A program made the position numbers and the translations under genes. A stretch of 64,000 bases of DNA. Origin: Acinetobacter calcoaceticus DSM 30006 = CIP 81.8 (GTDB taxonomy: Bacteria > Pseudomonadota > Gammaproteobacteria > Pseudomonadales > Moraxellaceae). Below, piece by piece: positions 18,779-31,216 of the stretch (position 1 is the stretch's first letter; each line of letters begins with the position of its first letter). The stretch is from the NCBI RefSeq assembly GCF_000368965.1, contig NZ_KB849780.1, positions 806,145-870,144 of the forward strand, given 5' to 3'. The notes beneath the pieces are model-generated. The model was not told the origin of the DNA. It did no database searches and saw nothing but the letters and a program-made list of their open reading frames with translations.

Positions 18779-19264
18779 TTAGTTTTTAAGCGCTGGTGTA
18801 GCAGCAGCAATCGCAGCGGCAACAGCATCATCTTCAGTTTGAGATGGTTCTGCTGGCTTAGCTGGTTTTGACTGAGCTTTTTCAGGCTTAGGTTCTGGTT
18901 TTGGCTCTGGTTTTGGCTCAGGTTTAGGTTCTGGCTTAGGCTTCGGCTCTGCTTTAGGTTGCTCAGAAGCTGTTGTTTGTGAACTTTGATCAGATTGGGC
19001 AGGACGAGTTTCACGGCGAATTTCAGTTGTGGTATTCGCTGTTTCTTCGTGATGAACTTCAACTTGCGTTGGTTCCTGCGTTTGAGCTTCTTCAGTTTTA
19101 ACGCTTTCTAAAGACTCAAATTTTGCAGGTTCAGCAGGCTTAGGTTCTGAAACAGCAGTTTCAACCTTTTCTTGCTCTTCTTCTGGTGTTTCTTTTTTGA
19201 CACATGCGGTTAACAATAGTCCAGCTGCAATTGCAGCACAGATTAAAAGTTTTTTATTTGCCAT
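18779..19264 (-). CDS. Lipoprotein with Lys-Pro-Glu-Pro repeats
   Basis: A 161-residue protein with a signal peptide and lipobox LLLTAC (Cys about 21), so it is lipid-anchored. After an acidic stretch it carries an uninterrupted run of Lys-Pro-Glu-Pro units (about residues 105-128), then an Ala-rich C-terminus (AVAAAIAAATPALKN). Such repeats form stiff, periplasm-spanning rods, as in TonB, but there is no TonB C-terminal domain. The DNA of the repeat (18885-18960) is itself repetitive and could vary in unit number. Function unknown. Confidence 0.75.
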   Translation of the reverse strand: MANKKLLICAAIAAGLLLTACVKKETPEEEQEKVETAVSEPKPAEPAKFESLESVKTEEAQTQEPTQVEVHHEETANTTTEIRRETRPAQSDQSSQTTASEQPKAEPKPKPEPKPEPKPEPKPEPKPEKAQSKPAKPAEPSQTEDDAVAAAIAAATPALKN

Positions 19265-19420
19265 TGTCCTAAACAACATTTAATTGAGGAGCTGGCATTA
19301 TAACAGCAAAAGAGAATGAAAAAATCATGTGAGATGGACCTAATTTTTATTAAAAATGCTGATAGAATAACCAGTTGTTTAATGATCTTTGAATTGATGC
19401 GGTTTGACTTTGCTTTATAG

Positions 19421-21124
<1,704 letters not shown>

Positions 21125-21154
21125 TGCGATTTTAAATAAACTGGGAAAGTTTAA

Positions 21155-23363
<2,209 letters not shown>

Positions 23364-23402
23364 TCTTTAAATAAAAAGTTAAAATTAGTTTTTTAACATT
23401 TT

Positions 23403-23446
23403 AAGGTGCTATTTCTCTATTTTTAATAGGAAATAGCACCTTTTTT
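23403..23446 (+). terminator. eno terminator
   Basis: AAGGTGCTATTTC / GAAATAGCACCTT is a perfect 13-bp stem with a 14-nt loop, followed by a T run. It closes the pyrG-kdsA-eno unit and separates it from the accessory island. Confidence 0.88.
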
Positions 23447-23577
23447 AATGCTTAAAAGATGAGTTACTTTTTCACTTTCTAGTGATTCTTTTATTACACC
23501 TCAAAAATGCAAAAAACTGGTAACTACAGCATTTTCAAAAACTTCATGTCAGACATTTATAATACTCAATTCTTTTA

Positions 23578-24255
23578 CTATCCTAGTCGACGGGTTTTTA
23601 AAGACTCAGCCCAACTATGATGTTTGCAACGAGAACACTCTTGATCAATTTTATTGAGAATTTTAGTTTCACCACATTTCATACATGAATAAAAAGTATT
23701 GATTTTAAGTACGTCAACTTTGCAATAAGCATCGGGGAATAGTGGTAATCCCCATTTTACTTCTTCATCTTCATAGTACAGTAAGCTAAGGATGCCGTCG
23801 GATTCCAGTAAAGCTATTCTCACTTGACCTAAATGTTCAACATTTTGTTGGCGCATCTCTGAGAAAAACTCATCATGTGAATATGATTGTTTCTGGAAAT
23901 CTTTGTAGACTAAAAGTCCATCTTTAACCACGCAAAGCGCTTTTCCTTCTAATAGATCTTCAATTTTCTTATGCTTCACCATGGCCCAAGTTACTAGACG
24001 ATAGAGAAAAAGAATAACGATAAATACGACTAAAGCATGGGCAATAGGTAAGTCCTTGGTAAACATTGGATCACCAGCAGCCGAGCCTAAACATAAAATA
24101 ATTGCGAGTTCAAAAAGGGAAAGTTGGCGAACACCATGCTTACCTGATAGTCTTAAAAAACTAATAATAATGATAAACATGAGGAAGCATCGAACCAAAA
24201 TTTCCAAAATAAAGGTCCAAGTCGTGTCACCTATGAAAATATTAAAAAAATCCAT
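23578..24255 (-). CDS. DUF421 (YetF-like) membrane protein with C-terminal zinc-ribbon-like tail
   Basis: A 225-residue protein. The N-terminal half has about three hydrophobic segments, including the DUF421 signature RLSGKHGVRQLSLFELAI. A cytoplasmic domain follows with GKALCVVKDG and EMRQQNVEHLGQVRIALLESDG. The last 40 residues add C-x2-C-x12-C-x2-C, a probable zinc ribbon not typical of YetF proteins. Function is unknown. It is the first island gene after eno, and a decayed second copy lies at 29018-29345. Confidence 0.82.
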   Translation of the reverse strand: MDFFNIFIGDTTWTFILEILVRCFLMFIIIISFLRLSGKHGVRQLSLFELAIILCLGSAAGDPMFTKDLPIAHALVVFIVILFLYRLVTWAMVKHKKIEDLLEGKALCVVKDGLLVYKDFQKQSYSHDEFFSEMRQQNVEHLGQVRIALLESDGILSLLYYEDEEVKWGLPLFPDAYCKVDVLKINTFYSCMKCGETKILNKIDQECSRCKHHSWAESLKTRRLG

Positions 24256-24625
24256 TTTTTTCTCCTTTTTAATAGGTATATGAACTCTTTATAAAATTCT
24301 TAGCAAATTAAGAATAAAAAAAATATACTTTTTAAGTAGTTATTGGTTAAAGATTCGAAGTTTATGTGATTTTGTATAAATTTCATTTTCAAACTATGCA
24401 TTAGAATAAATATATAGCATGGGTTTTAATTGTAGATAAATAGCAAGACAGAATGATTGTTGAAGTTGTCAAATAGGATAAAAATGCTATTTATTAGAAT
24501 TTTAGTTTTAAATTTATTTTTCTATATTGGCTAGGAATTACGGCACTTCATTTTTACAATATCTAATATTAATAGACATATAATTTGTTTTAATATTATT
24601 TTCATTTTATGAGGACTTTTATATC
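24256..24625. other. Intergenic region, promoters presumed
   Basis: Very A/T-rich spacer between the divergent DUF421 and ParB-like genes. GAGGA (24611-24615) near the right end is the ribosome site for the ATG at 24626. No other feature is distinguishable. Confidence 0.4.
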
Positions 24626-24691
24626 ATGAGAAAATAATATCATTTTAGAAAAATTGAAAATGATACTTATATTTGGGATGTAGATAATTTA

Positions 24692-25003
24692 GTGGAATTA
24701 ACTAAAAATTTTAAAGTAAAAGAAATTTTACTATCAGAAATAAAAGAATTAGATGAACCGTATTGGTATCCGGATTCTCATCCTACTACTCAAGATATTA
24801 TTAATCATATGCTATTAATTCAAGAAGCAGATTTGGCCTATCCAATAATAATGTGTTCACAGGGTAGAATAATGGATGGTATGCATAGGGTGGGGAAAGC
24901 AAAAAATTTAGGCAAGGTTAAAATATGTGCTGTACAATTTGATAAAGATCCCCAGCCAGATTATATCAATGTTGATGAAAATGATCTTATCTATGATGAT
25001 TAA
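24692..25003 (+). CDS. ParB/sulfiredoxin-like domain protein, 5' end interrupted
   Basis: The 103-residue frame resembles small ParB/Srx-like proteins: KVKEILLSEIKELDEPYW, then PIIMCSQGRIMDGMHRVGKA, where the Gly-x-x-Asp-Gly-x-His-Arg segment matches the ParB nuclease-like nucleotide motif, and an acidic tail DENDLIYDD. The coding frame continues upstream to 24638 with sensible residues (YHFRKIENDTYIWDVDNL) and then meets TAA at 24635. Three codons before that is ATG 24626 with a good ribosome site. The native start therefore seems cut off by a nonsense codon. A GTG at 24692 could still make a short product, so it may be a pseudogene. Confidence 0.6.
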   Translation: MELTKNFKVKEILLSEIKELDEPYWYPDSHPTTQDIINHMLLIQEADLAYPIIMCSQGRIMDGMHRVGKAKNLGKVKICAVQFDKDPQPDYINVDENDLIYDD

Positions 25004-25217
25004 TTATTTAGTCTCCATAAATTTTATATTTAGAAATATAAAATTTATTAGAAAGTTTTTCTTTGTTTAGAGTTAATTGTGAAAAATTTATTTAGCTATG
25101 AATGATACAGAAGATTTTGCTTATGCTGTTTTATTTTTAATCTCAATTATTTAGGTTCTATTACGAGCAAGCCAAAATTTTAAGGAGCATGGTGGCTTAA
25201 ACATCCATTAATATGCT
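25004..25217. other. Intergenic stretch with nothing recognised
   Basis: An A/T-rich spacer between convergent genes. No clear terminator hairpin or conserved frame seen. Confidence 0.4.
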
Positions 25218-25898
25218 TTACTGACAATTCGGGATATACGGAATGGCATCTAAACGTTTTTGAAAAGCACTGGCATTCAGTATATTTTCATACATTTGTT
25301 GATATGTTTTTTTGTGATCTTCAATGTTGTGATAATCAATAATTTCTTGAAGTTTATCTCTATATTCTATATGGCCGGCATGGAACATTGCTGCATAATG
25401 TCCCCACAATGCATATTGATATCGTACAGCTGCCTTCGGAATTAAATTTATTTCGTTTAAATAGCTATGGGCCGTTTTTTCATAACATTCTTTTATTTCA
25501 TGAGCATCTTTTTTCATTTTTCTTAAGAAAATGCATTGCATCTCTTGTAGTTGTGAACTATCTGTTTTATTTAGAATTTTTTCGGTAACTATATATGCTC
25601 CTTTAAGGCAACCTAAGTGAATAAGTACCTTGCGTTTGGTTTTTAAAATATCTAAATTATTATCGCTAGAGGGAATTTTTTTTAATAAGTTTTTAAATTT
25701 TAAATGGGCAGTATCTGGATCTTGTCCAGCTTTTAGTGTGTATACAATATCATTATATTCAAATATATAGGGGGTAGCTGATGTATGTTGTGTCTGATTA
25801 CTCTCCATATTAATTATTTTTGAAGGGCTGTCATCAGTAGGGTTATTACAAGCGCTTAAACCTAAGCTTGCTAAAGAAAATGCTAAAATTTTATGCAC
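25218..25898 (-). CDS. Hypothetical lipoprotein
   Basis: A 226-residue product with a short signal sequence and lipobox (LSAC, Cys about 17), so it is lipid-anchored. The body is mostly helical, with pairs such as ECYEKTAHSYLNEI and several Cys (CLKG, MQCIFLR). This could form a TPR-like helical repeat, but no family is recognised. It lies in the accessory island between the ParB-like gene and the TonB receptor and has lower GC than the flanking core genes. Confidence 0.65.
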   Translation of the reverse strand: MHKILAFSLASLGLSACNNPTDDSPSKIINMESNQTQHTSATPYIFEYNDIVYTLKAGQDPDTAHLKFKNLLKKIPSSDNNLDILKTKRKVLIHLGCLKGAYIVTEKILNKTDSSQLQEMQCIFLRKMKKDAHEIKECYEKTAHSYLNEINLIPKAAVRYQYALWGHYAAMFHAGHIEYRDKLQEIIDYHNIEDHKKTYQQMYENILNASAFQKRLDAIPYIPNCQ

Positions 25899-26203
25899 TA
25901 CAGTTTATACCTTTATTCTCTTTTATGAGATTTATGAAGAATAATAAAATATAAAAGAAAATACTGTGTAGTTTTTTATTTCTCTTGTTCTTGAGCAGTT
26001 CCATAGTCAATATTAATTTAAAAGTTAATTTATATATTTTAAATCAATAATATAAGCATCATAGTTTGAGTTTCATTAGTCAACAGGATCTGCGTCTAGT
26101 TTGTTAGAAATCCAGAGTTTTGGATGGATAGCTATTCTAGACCTAATGCAATATCGATTAACAAGTTACATTAAACAAATAAGAATAATTATTAACTTAA
26201 AGT
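25899..26203. other. Intergenic upstream region of the TonB receptor
   Basis: Divergent promoter region between the lipoprotein and the receptor, very A/T-rich. A short frame at 26101-26343 overlaps the Fur box and receptor start and has no coding character. Confidence 0.4.
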
Positions 26204-26222
26204 TGATAACAATTATCATTCG
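26204..26222. promoter_or_regulatory. Fur box upstream of the TonB-dependent receptor
   Basis: TTGATAACAATTATCATTC closely follows the 19-bp Fur consensus (GATAATGATAATCATTATC) with its inverted ATAA/TTAT symmetry, about 100 bp before the receptor start. It predicts iron repression. Confidence 0.7.
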
Positions 26223-26323
26223 TGTTAATTTTTGTGCCGAACTTTTACTACTGTGTAACAAGGAACAAGGTAGTGGAAGGCTAAAAATATGGTACAGCAC
26301 ATTGGTTATTATGGAATTTTCTT

Positions 26324-28516
26324 ATGTACAATCCGCCCTTTAGAAAAGCATTTAGAGTTCACCCTTTAGCACTTTCTATGGCTTTAACGGTCCCTTCATT
26401 TGTTTATGCAGAACAAACCGAAACAACCACTTTAGCAACGATAAAAGTACAAGCAGAACAAGAAAATCCGGCTGTTACTGAAGGCTCTGGCAGCTATACA
26501 GCAAAAAGTTCAAATACTTCTACAAAACTAAATTTATCTCTTCGTGAAACTCCTCAATCGGTCAAAGTTTTAACCCGTGAATATTTAGATGATCGAAAAA
26601 TCGATTCCTTTCAAGATTTAATGAACAATATTACGGGTGTTTCGACCTCACGTACTGATGAGCGCCAAAAAGTTTATGCACGTGGTTTTGAGGTGGATTA
26701 TTACTTAATAGATGGAATGCCGAGTACGATTAATTTAGGTACAGGGGACCTTGATTTAGATATTTATGATCATGTCGAAGTAGTTAAGGGGGCCAGTGGC
26801 CTAACCACAGGTGCTGGAAACCCAGCGATGGCGCTGAATATGATTCGGAAACATGCAAACTCAAAAGAACTCACTGGTAATGTCAGCACATCTTTAGGTT
26901 CATGGAACTCTTGGAGTAGTTCGGCAGATATTTCTACACCGCTTAATGCAGATGGATCATTGCGTGGCCGCATGTTCGTAAAGCATTCTGATGAAAAATC
27001 ATTTATGGATTTTTATGAGAAAGAACGGAATGTATTTTATGGTGCGGTTGATTATGACTTGAGTGATAAAACAAGCATGTCGCTTGGAGCTACTTATCAA
27101 GAATTACATCGTGATGGTATTCGCTGGGGTGGGACACCGGCTTTTTATACTGATGGGACTCGTACCAATTTTTCTAGAAGCTTAACTGTAAGTGCACCTT
27201 GGACCTATTGGGATGTGAATACAACGGCAGTATTTGCAAATTTAAAGCAGAATTTATTTAATGAGGTTAATTTAAATGTTGCTTATACCTTCCGTAAAGA
27301 AGATACGGACTCTATGTTGCTATATACAGCTGGAAGAGTAGATAAGGCCACAAATACCAGTCCATTAGAAAATCCAAATGATAATCAGAAGAATAAAACT
27401 GATTATGTTTCTGTATATGGCGCAAAAGCTGCAAATGAAGAAAATAATATTGATGTTTTTATCAATGCTCCATTTACGCTTTTTAATCGTCCACAAGAAA
27501 TCATTATTGGTGGATCTTGGAATAAGAATGAGAAAACAAAGGATATTTTTGGTGGATCTAACACAAACCAAGACATTGAAAAGTATTTAGGTGGACCACT
27601 TAACTATAATGATATGGCTCAAGAGTTGCTTCAGCCTATTGTTTTAAACGGCAAAAATGCACTAAATGAAACCACACAAACTGCCGCATATATTGCCGGA
27701 AAATTTCAGATTCTGGATCCTTTAAAAATTATTGCAGGGGCACGCTTATCAAATTGGAAATATGAAGCAGAAAATGATAAAGGTAATCGTGAATTTAATA
27801 ATGAATTAGCACCATATATTGGGGCTATTTATGATTTTGCCCAAGATCATTCTGTATACGCGAGTTATACAGAAATTTTCAAACCTCAAGAACGTAAAGA
27901 TATAAATGATCAATATATAGATCCGATTACAGGTAAGAGTTATGAGGCTGGCTTAAAGAGCGAATGGTTTGGAGGGCGTTTAAATACAGCATTATCAGTA
28001 TTCCGGATCGAGCAGTCTAATTTTGCTGAACTCATACCTGACAGGTTCATTATTCGCAATGGTACACAAACTACAGAGCAGGCCTATCGAGCTGTAGATG
28101 GGGTTGAAAGTAAAGGTTTTGAGTTTGAAGCTGATGGCGAGATTAACGACAATTGGGCTATTAACTTTGGTATTGCTAATTTTGAAGCAAAAGATGCAAA
28201 AGGCACAAAGGTTAATACGACAAACTCTCGAACAACCTCGAATCTATTTGTTAAGTACAAACTTGATCAATGGAGTGCAGGACTTGGCTTAAATTATAAG
28301 AGTAAATACTATACAGGTAGCGGAAGCTCCCGTATTGAGCAAGATGCTTATGTTTTAGCAAGTGCGATGCTTGGCTATCAAGTAGATAAAAATATCAAAC
28401 TTCAATTTAATATCGATAATATTTTTGATGAGAAATATTATGAAGGTATTGGTGCTAACTCAATGAATTGGGGAACACCACGAAATGCAACAGTTAGTGT
28501 TCGTTATAATTTCTGA
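26324..28516 (+). CDS. TonB-dependent siderophore receptor
   Basis: A 730-residue outer-membrane receptor. The signal peptide ends near VYA-EQ (about residue 29), and a TonB-box-like stretch TTLATIKVQAEQ follows. The plug domain carries LRETPQSVKVLTREYLDDR and VEVVKGASGLTTGAGNPA. A long beta-barrel includes KSYEAGLKSEWFGGRLNTALS and ends at a C-terminal aromatic (VRYNF). This matches the FpvA/FoxA-like siderophore receptor group; the ligand cannot be read. No siderophore biosynthesis genes are nearby, suggesting use of foreign siderophores. A Fur box precedes it. Confidence 0.9.
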   Translation: MYNPPFRKAFRVHPLALSMALTVPSFVYAEQTETTTLATIKVQAEQENPAVTEGSGSYTAKSSNTSTKLNLSLRETPQSVKVLTREYLDDRKIDSFQDLMNNITGVSTSRTDERQKVYARGFEVDYYLIDGMPSTINLGTGDLDLDIYDHVEVVKGASGLTTGAGNPAMALNMIRKHANSKELTGNVSTSLGSWNSWSSSADISTPLNADGSLRGRMFVKHSDEKSFMDFYEKERNVFYGAVDYDLSDKTSMSLGATYQELHRDGIRWGGTPAFYTDGTRTNFSRSLTVSAPWTYWDVNTTAVFANLKQNLFNEVNLNVAYTFRKEDTDSMLLYTAGRVDKATNTSPLENPNDNQKNKTDYVSVYGAKAANEENNIDVFINAPFTLFNRPQEIIIGGSWNKNEKTKDIFGGSNTNQDIEKYLGGPLNYNDMAQELLQPIVLNGKNALNETTQTAAYIAGKFQILDPLKIIAGARLSNWKYEAENDKGNREFNNELAPYIGAIYDFAQDHSVYASYTEIFKPQERKDINDQYIDPITGKSYEAGLKSEWFGGRLNTALSVFRIEQSNFAELIPDRFIIRNGTQTTEQAYRAVDGVESKGFEFEADGEINDNWAINFGIANFEAKDAKGTKVNTTNSRTTSNLFVKYKLDQWSAGLGLNYKSKYYTGSGSSRIEQDAYVLASAMLGYQVDKNIKLQFNIDNIFDEKYYEGIGANSMNWGTPRNATVSVRYNF

Positions 28517-28544
28517 TTTAGACCCTCATAAGCAGTCGATTTAT

Positions 28545-28570
28545 AAGAGCCCTTTAATGAGGGCTTTTCT
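28545..28570 (+). terminator. Terminator after the TonB receptor
   Basis: AGCCCT (28548-28553) and AGGGCT (28560-28565) form a short stem followed by TTTTCT. The 3' arm also begins the repeat shared with the ftsB upstream region. Confidence 0.6.
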
Positions 28571-28828
28571 ATATTTACTCAGCATAATTTCATCATACTT
28601 AGACTGGTGTTTAGGTGCATAGATTGATTTATAAGCAATTGTACTTATAAATATTATTTCCCTTTCAAATTCCATTCATTTTTGACAAAATGAAACATGT
28701 CACAATGGTCAATTAAAGTAATATGCCCATTAATAATTTTGCAGGAATTGCGCATGTTTTTTTGTGTAATTAATATGCAATACAAACTCTTAACGAAAGT
28801 TTTTAATTAAAAATATTAATGATATGTT
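28558..28828 (+). repeat. Copy 1 of the ftsB-upstream repeat
   Basis: About 270 bp closely matching 34497-34778, which ends in the first codons of ftsB. Long exact blocks are shared, for example the run around GCAATTGTACTTATAAATAT and the stretch from TTTTTGACAAAATGAAACA on. One 12-bp difference occurs near the GCAGGAATTGCGCATG block. Identity stops at ATGTT, the first five bases of the ftsB reading frame. It marks an old junction within the island. Confidence 0.9.
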
Positions 28829-29017
28829 GTACATGTAAATATTAATAAGAAATTGATATTTAGAATTTTATAGTGATATTTTTTGTAGGAGAAATAGCAC
28901 TTTTAGAAATTAATGAAAACAATAACTTAGTTGATAGTTTTTTAGGTAGAGTCTTCCGTCACTTTTGCAAATTGAATTGAAATACCAGTTTCCCATCCTT
29001 TCAAATAATCTCATATT
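28829..29017. other. Junction segment between repeat copy 1 and the DUF421 remnant
   Basis: No gene. It contains AAATAGCACTTTT near 28893-28905, which resembles the 3' arm of the eno terminator and may be a trace of a second eno end. The match is short and could be chance. Confidence 0.35.
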
Positions 29018-29345
29018 TCATCGACGAGTTTTCATTGACTCAGCCCAGCTATGATTTTTACAGCGCGAGCACTCCTTATCGATTCTGTTTAGAATTTTGG
29101 TTTCACCACACTTCATACAAGATTAAAAAGTATTAGTTTTAAGGACCTCTGCTTTGCTATAAGCATCCGGAAATAAGGGTAAACCCATTTAATATCATCA
29201 TCTTCAAAATAAAGCAGATTGAGAATATTGTCTGATTCAAGCAGGGCTGTTCTTACCTGACCTAAGTGTTCAACATTTTACTTATGCATTTCCGAAAAAA
29301 CTCATCATGAGAATATGACTGTTTTTAGAAATCTTTGTAGACTAC
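29018..29345 (-). pseudogene. Remnant of a second DUF421 gene (C-terminal part)
   Basis: The minus strand encodes a clearly related but broken version of the C-terminal half of the 23578-24255 gene. It ends WAESMKTRR-stop against WAESLKTRR in the intact copy, and is followed upstream by the same zinc-ribbon region, the LSLLYF-like and HLGQVRTAL-like segments and the SHDEFF region. Single-base losses (for example near 29190 and 29300) and stop codons break the frame. Homology ends abruptly at about 29345, where phage-like sequence begins. Confidence 0.85.
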
Positions 29346-29352
29346 ATATATA

Positions 29353-29379
29353 AACCGACGCTAATAAGGTCGGTTTTTT
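29353..29379 (+). terminator. Intrinsic terminator upstream of the endolysin remnant
   Basis: AACCGAC / GTCGGTT is a 7-bp stem with a 9-nt loop, followed by a T run. It sits about 20 bp before the endolysin remnant and is probably part of the same prophage fragment. Confidence 0.7.
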
Positions 29380-29399
29380 ATTACCTAAAGGAAAGTGAA

Positions 29400-29776
29400 A
29401 TGAACATTAAACAATATCTTGATGAACTAATTAAACACGAAGGTGGTTATGTAAATAACCCAGCAGGCCGTGGAGGGGCAAATAAGTACAGTATTACTGA
29501 AGCAGTAGCATGTGCTAATGGTTTCAAAGGGAATATGTGTGATCTGCCTTCAGACGTGGCGAAGGACATTAATAAAAAGTAGTACTGTACAGCTCTAGTC
29601 TTTGACCAGATAAATTTCATTTATTCTGCAGTTGCCGAAGAGCTTTTAGATACGCGTGGAAATTGCGGTACCAGCGTTGCAAAATCTCTTTTGCAACGCG
29701 CTTTGAAATTGCAGAACGCAACCCAAGCCAAGAGCAGTTTTTCTATGGTTGGATTGCTAATCGAGAGGTTATTTAA
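29400..29776 (+). pseudogene. Decayed prophage endolysin (GH108-type lysozyme)
   Basis: The first 60 codons encode the start of a phage muramidase of the glycosyl hydrolase 108 type: IKQYLDELIKHEGGYVNNPAG contains the catalytic Glu in KHEGGYVNNP. TAG at 29580-29582 interrupts the frame, yet coding resemblance continues past it (FDQIN, SAVAEELLDT, NCGTS, LLQRAL). A deletion and frame change then lead to the C-terminal end ERNPSQEQFFYGWIANREVI with a stop at 29774-29776. It is a non-functional prophage leftover. Confidence 0.85.
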
Positions 29777-29974
29777 ATGGCGAACTGCCCCATGAAATAA
29801 AACTTGTAAAAATGATCACGACAAGAAGCAGGTCATTAGGACGGGCTATATAAAAAATAGCTCGTTGCCAGTTAACCCACTTAAGCTTTTAAACGAATAG
29901 AAATCTAACTGACAAAAAAACTTTAGCATGTTTTATAACCGATTATACCAATGCTTATAATTAGTTACTTAAGT
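29777..29974. other. Short spacer with nothing recognised
   Basis: May contain further phage debris directly after the endolysin end. No frame with coding character was seen. Confidence 0.35.
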
Positions 29975-30118
29975 TTATGGATTTTTTAGGTATCCTTCTT
30001 TACTAAATAGCTTTTCACGATATTCAATTTCTAACATTTCTGTTTGCATATGCTGAGGATTAAAATCTTGATCTCTAAGATCAAGCATATCGCAGTAGTT
30101 TAAAATCAAGGATTCGTC
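29975..30118 (-). pseudogene. Possible C-terminal remnant of an unidentified gene
   Basis: On the minus strand an open stretch of about 47 codons reads ILNYCDMLDLRDQDFNPQHM and later EIEYREKLFSKEGYLKNP-stop. Its amino acid usage looks like real protein, but it has no start codon at its beginning and an in-frame TAA lies directly upstream. I do not recognise the family. It is probably the tail of a gene lost when the island was rearranged. Confidence 0.35.
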
Positions 30119-30139
30119 TTAGTTGTCAGGGATATGAAT

Positions 30140-31216
30140 ATGACTGCTGGTGGTTTACATAAGAAAATTAGGGATAATTCAGGAAGTAAAGTGCTTATTG
30201 GACTTGTAATACATTTCCTTGAACATGTAAATTTTTTTGGAATTAACCGAGAAGAGCTATTATTACAAGGAGAGCTAATTGACGATAAATTAAGTGATTC
30301 AAATCAATGTGTTGCCCTTTATCACTTTGAGAGAATGATTACATATACATATAATACCTGCAAAAATCCTGTAATTGCATTGGATTTTTTTCAAAAAATG
30401 GATTCCACTGCATATGGTGTTTTAGGACATCTAGTACCTCTATCTTCAAATTTAAAACAAGCTATAGATACCTTAAAAGAATTCCAACCTTTAATTGGAT
30501 GTATTGGTGATATTTCACTTCAGCTTAGGTCTGATACTGTTTACTGGAAATGGGATTGTAGGTCAGATGATCCAATTTTTAATCGCTGTGCCAATGAATA
30601 CAATTTGGCTTGGTGGGTAAGTTTAATCCGTTTGGTTCGAAATGAGCAGTTTTCTGTACTTAAAGCTGTTCATTTCAAACATAGTTTAGCTAAACCAGAA
30701 TTACAAAATTATTATAATGAGTTTTTTGGGTGTTCAGTCTATTTCGACCAGCCAGAGACAGCTCTGTTGTTATTACCAAAATCTTTAAATATGGCGTTAA
30801 GGACTGGAAATGCAGGATTGTATGAAAGTGTTCGAATATTTGCTTCAAAATTATTAGAACAACAAAAAGCTGAAAAAAACTTTACGCAGCAAGTTAAGTC
30901 ACAAATTTATCTATTACTTCATAAAGATAAGCTTTCTCGTGAAAATGTTGCGGAACAATTAGGGGTGAATGTTAGAACTCTGAGTAGAAAATTACAGCAA
31001 GATGGGAATTTATCATATAGTACGCTACTCGATCAGGTTAGATTTGAATTGGCTATAAATTATTTAGAAGTCCATCATGAGCACTCTGTTCTATTTATTT
31101 CTAAAGCGCTTGGATTTTATACTAGTCATTCATTTATTTCTTGGTTTAAATCAAAAACAAACTTGACTCCAATGCAATATCGTAAAAATAAGAATACTGA
31201 ATATCCACAATACTAA
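30140..31216 (+). CDS. AraC-family transcriptional regulator
   Basis: A 358-residue regulator with an N-terminal ligand/effector domain of the Arabinose_bd (PF12625) type seen in OruR/ArgR-like proteins (about 15-205), and a C-terminal double helix-turn-helix. The latter includes LSRENVAEQLGVNVRTLSRKL and ISKALGFYTSHSFISWFK, with the usual ending LTPMQYR. The start at 30140 is chosen because AGGGA lies 7 nt upstream; ATG 30134 has no spacing. It precedes the M28-like lipoprotein by 247 bp and probably regulates it. Confidence 0.88.
   Translation: MTAGGLHKKIRDNSGSKVLIGLVIHFLEHVNFFGINREELLLQGELIDDKLSDSNQCVALYHFERMITYTYNTCKNPVIALDFFQKMDSTAYGVLGHLVPLSSNLKQAIDTLKEFQPLIGCIGDISLQLRSDTVYWKWDCRSDDPIFNRCANEYNLAWWVSLIRLVRNEQFSVLKAVHFKHSLAKPELQNYYNEFFGCSVYFDQPETALLLLPKSLNMALRTGNAGLYESVRIFASKLLEQQKAEKNFTQQVKSQIYLLLHKDKLSRENVAEQLGVNVRTLSRKLQQDGNLSYSTLLDQVRFELAINYLEVHHEHSVLFISKALGFYTSHSFISWFKSKTNLTPMQYRKNKNTEYPQY

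Noticed and set aside
18885-18960. CRISPR-like short repeats
   Set aside because: The periodicity is the DNA of the Lys-Pro-Glu-Pro repeat in a coding region; there are no spacers of constant length.
23447-23577. Promoter or small RNA directly after eno
   Set aside because: The segment is A/T-rich with no convincing hairpin beyond the eno terminator.
26101-26343. 80-residue frame upstream of the TonB receptor
   Set aside because: It overlaps the Fur box and the receptor start, has low-complexity composition from A/T-rich DNA and no ribosome site.
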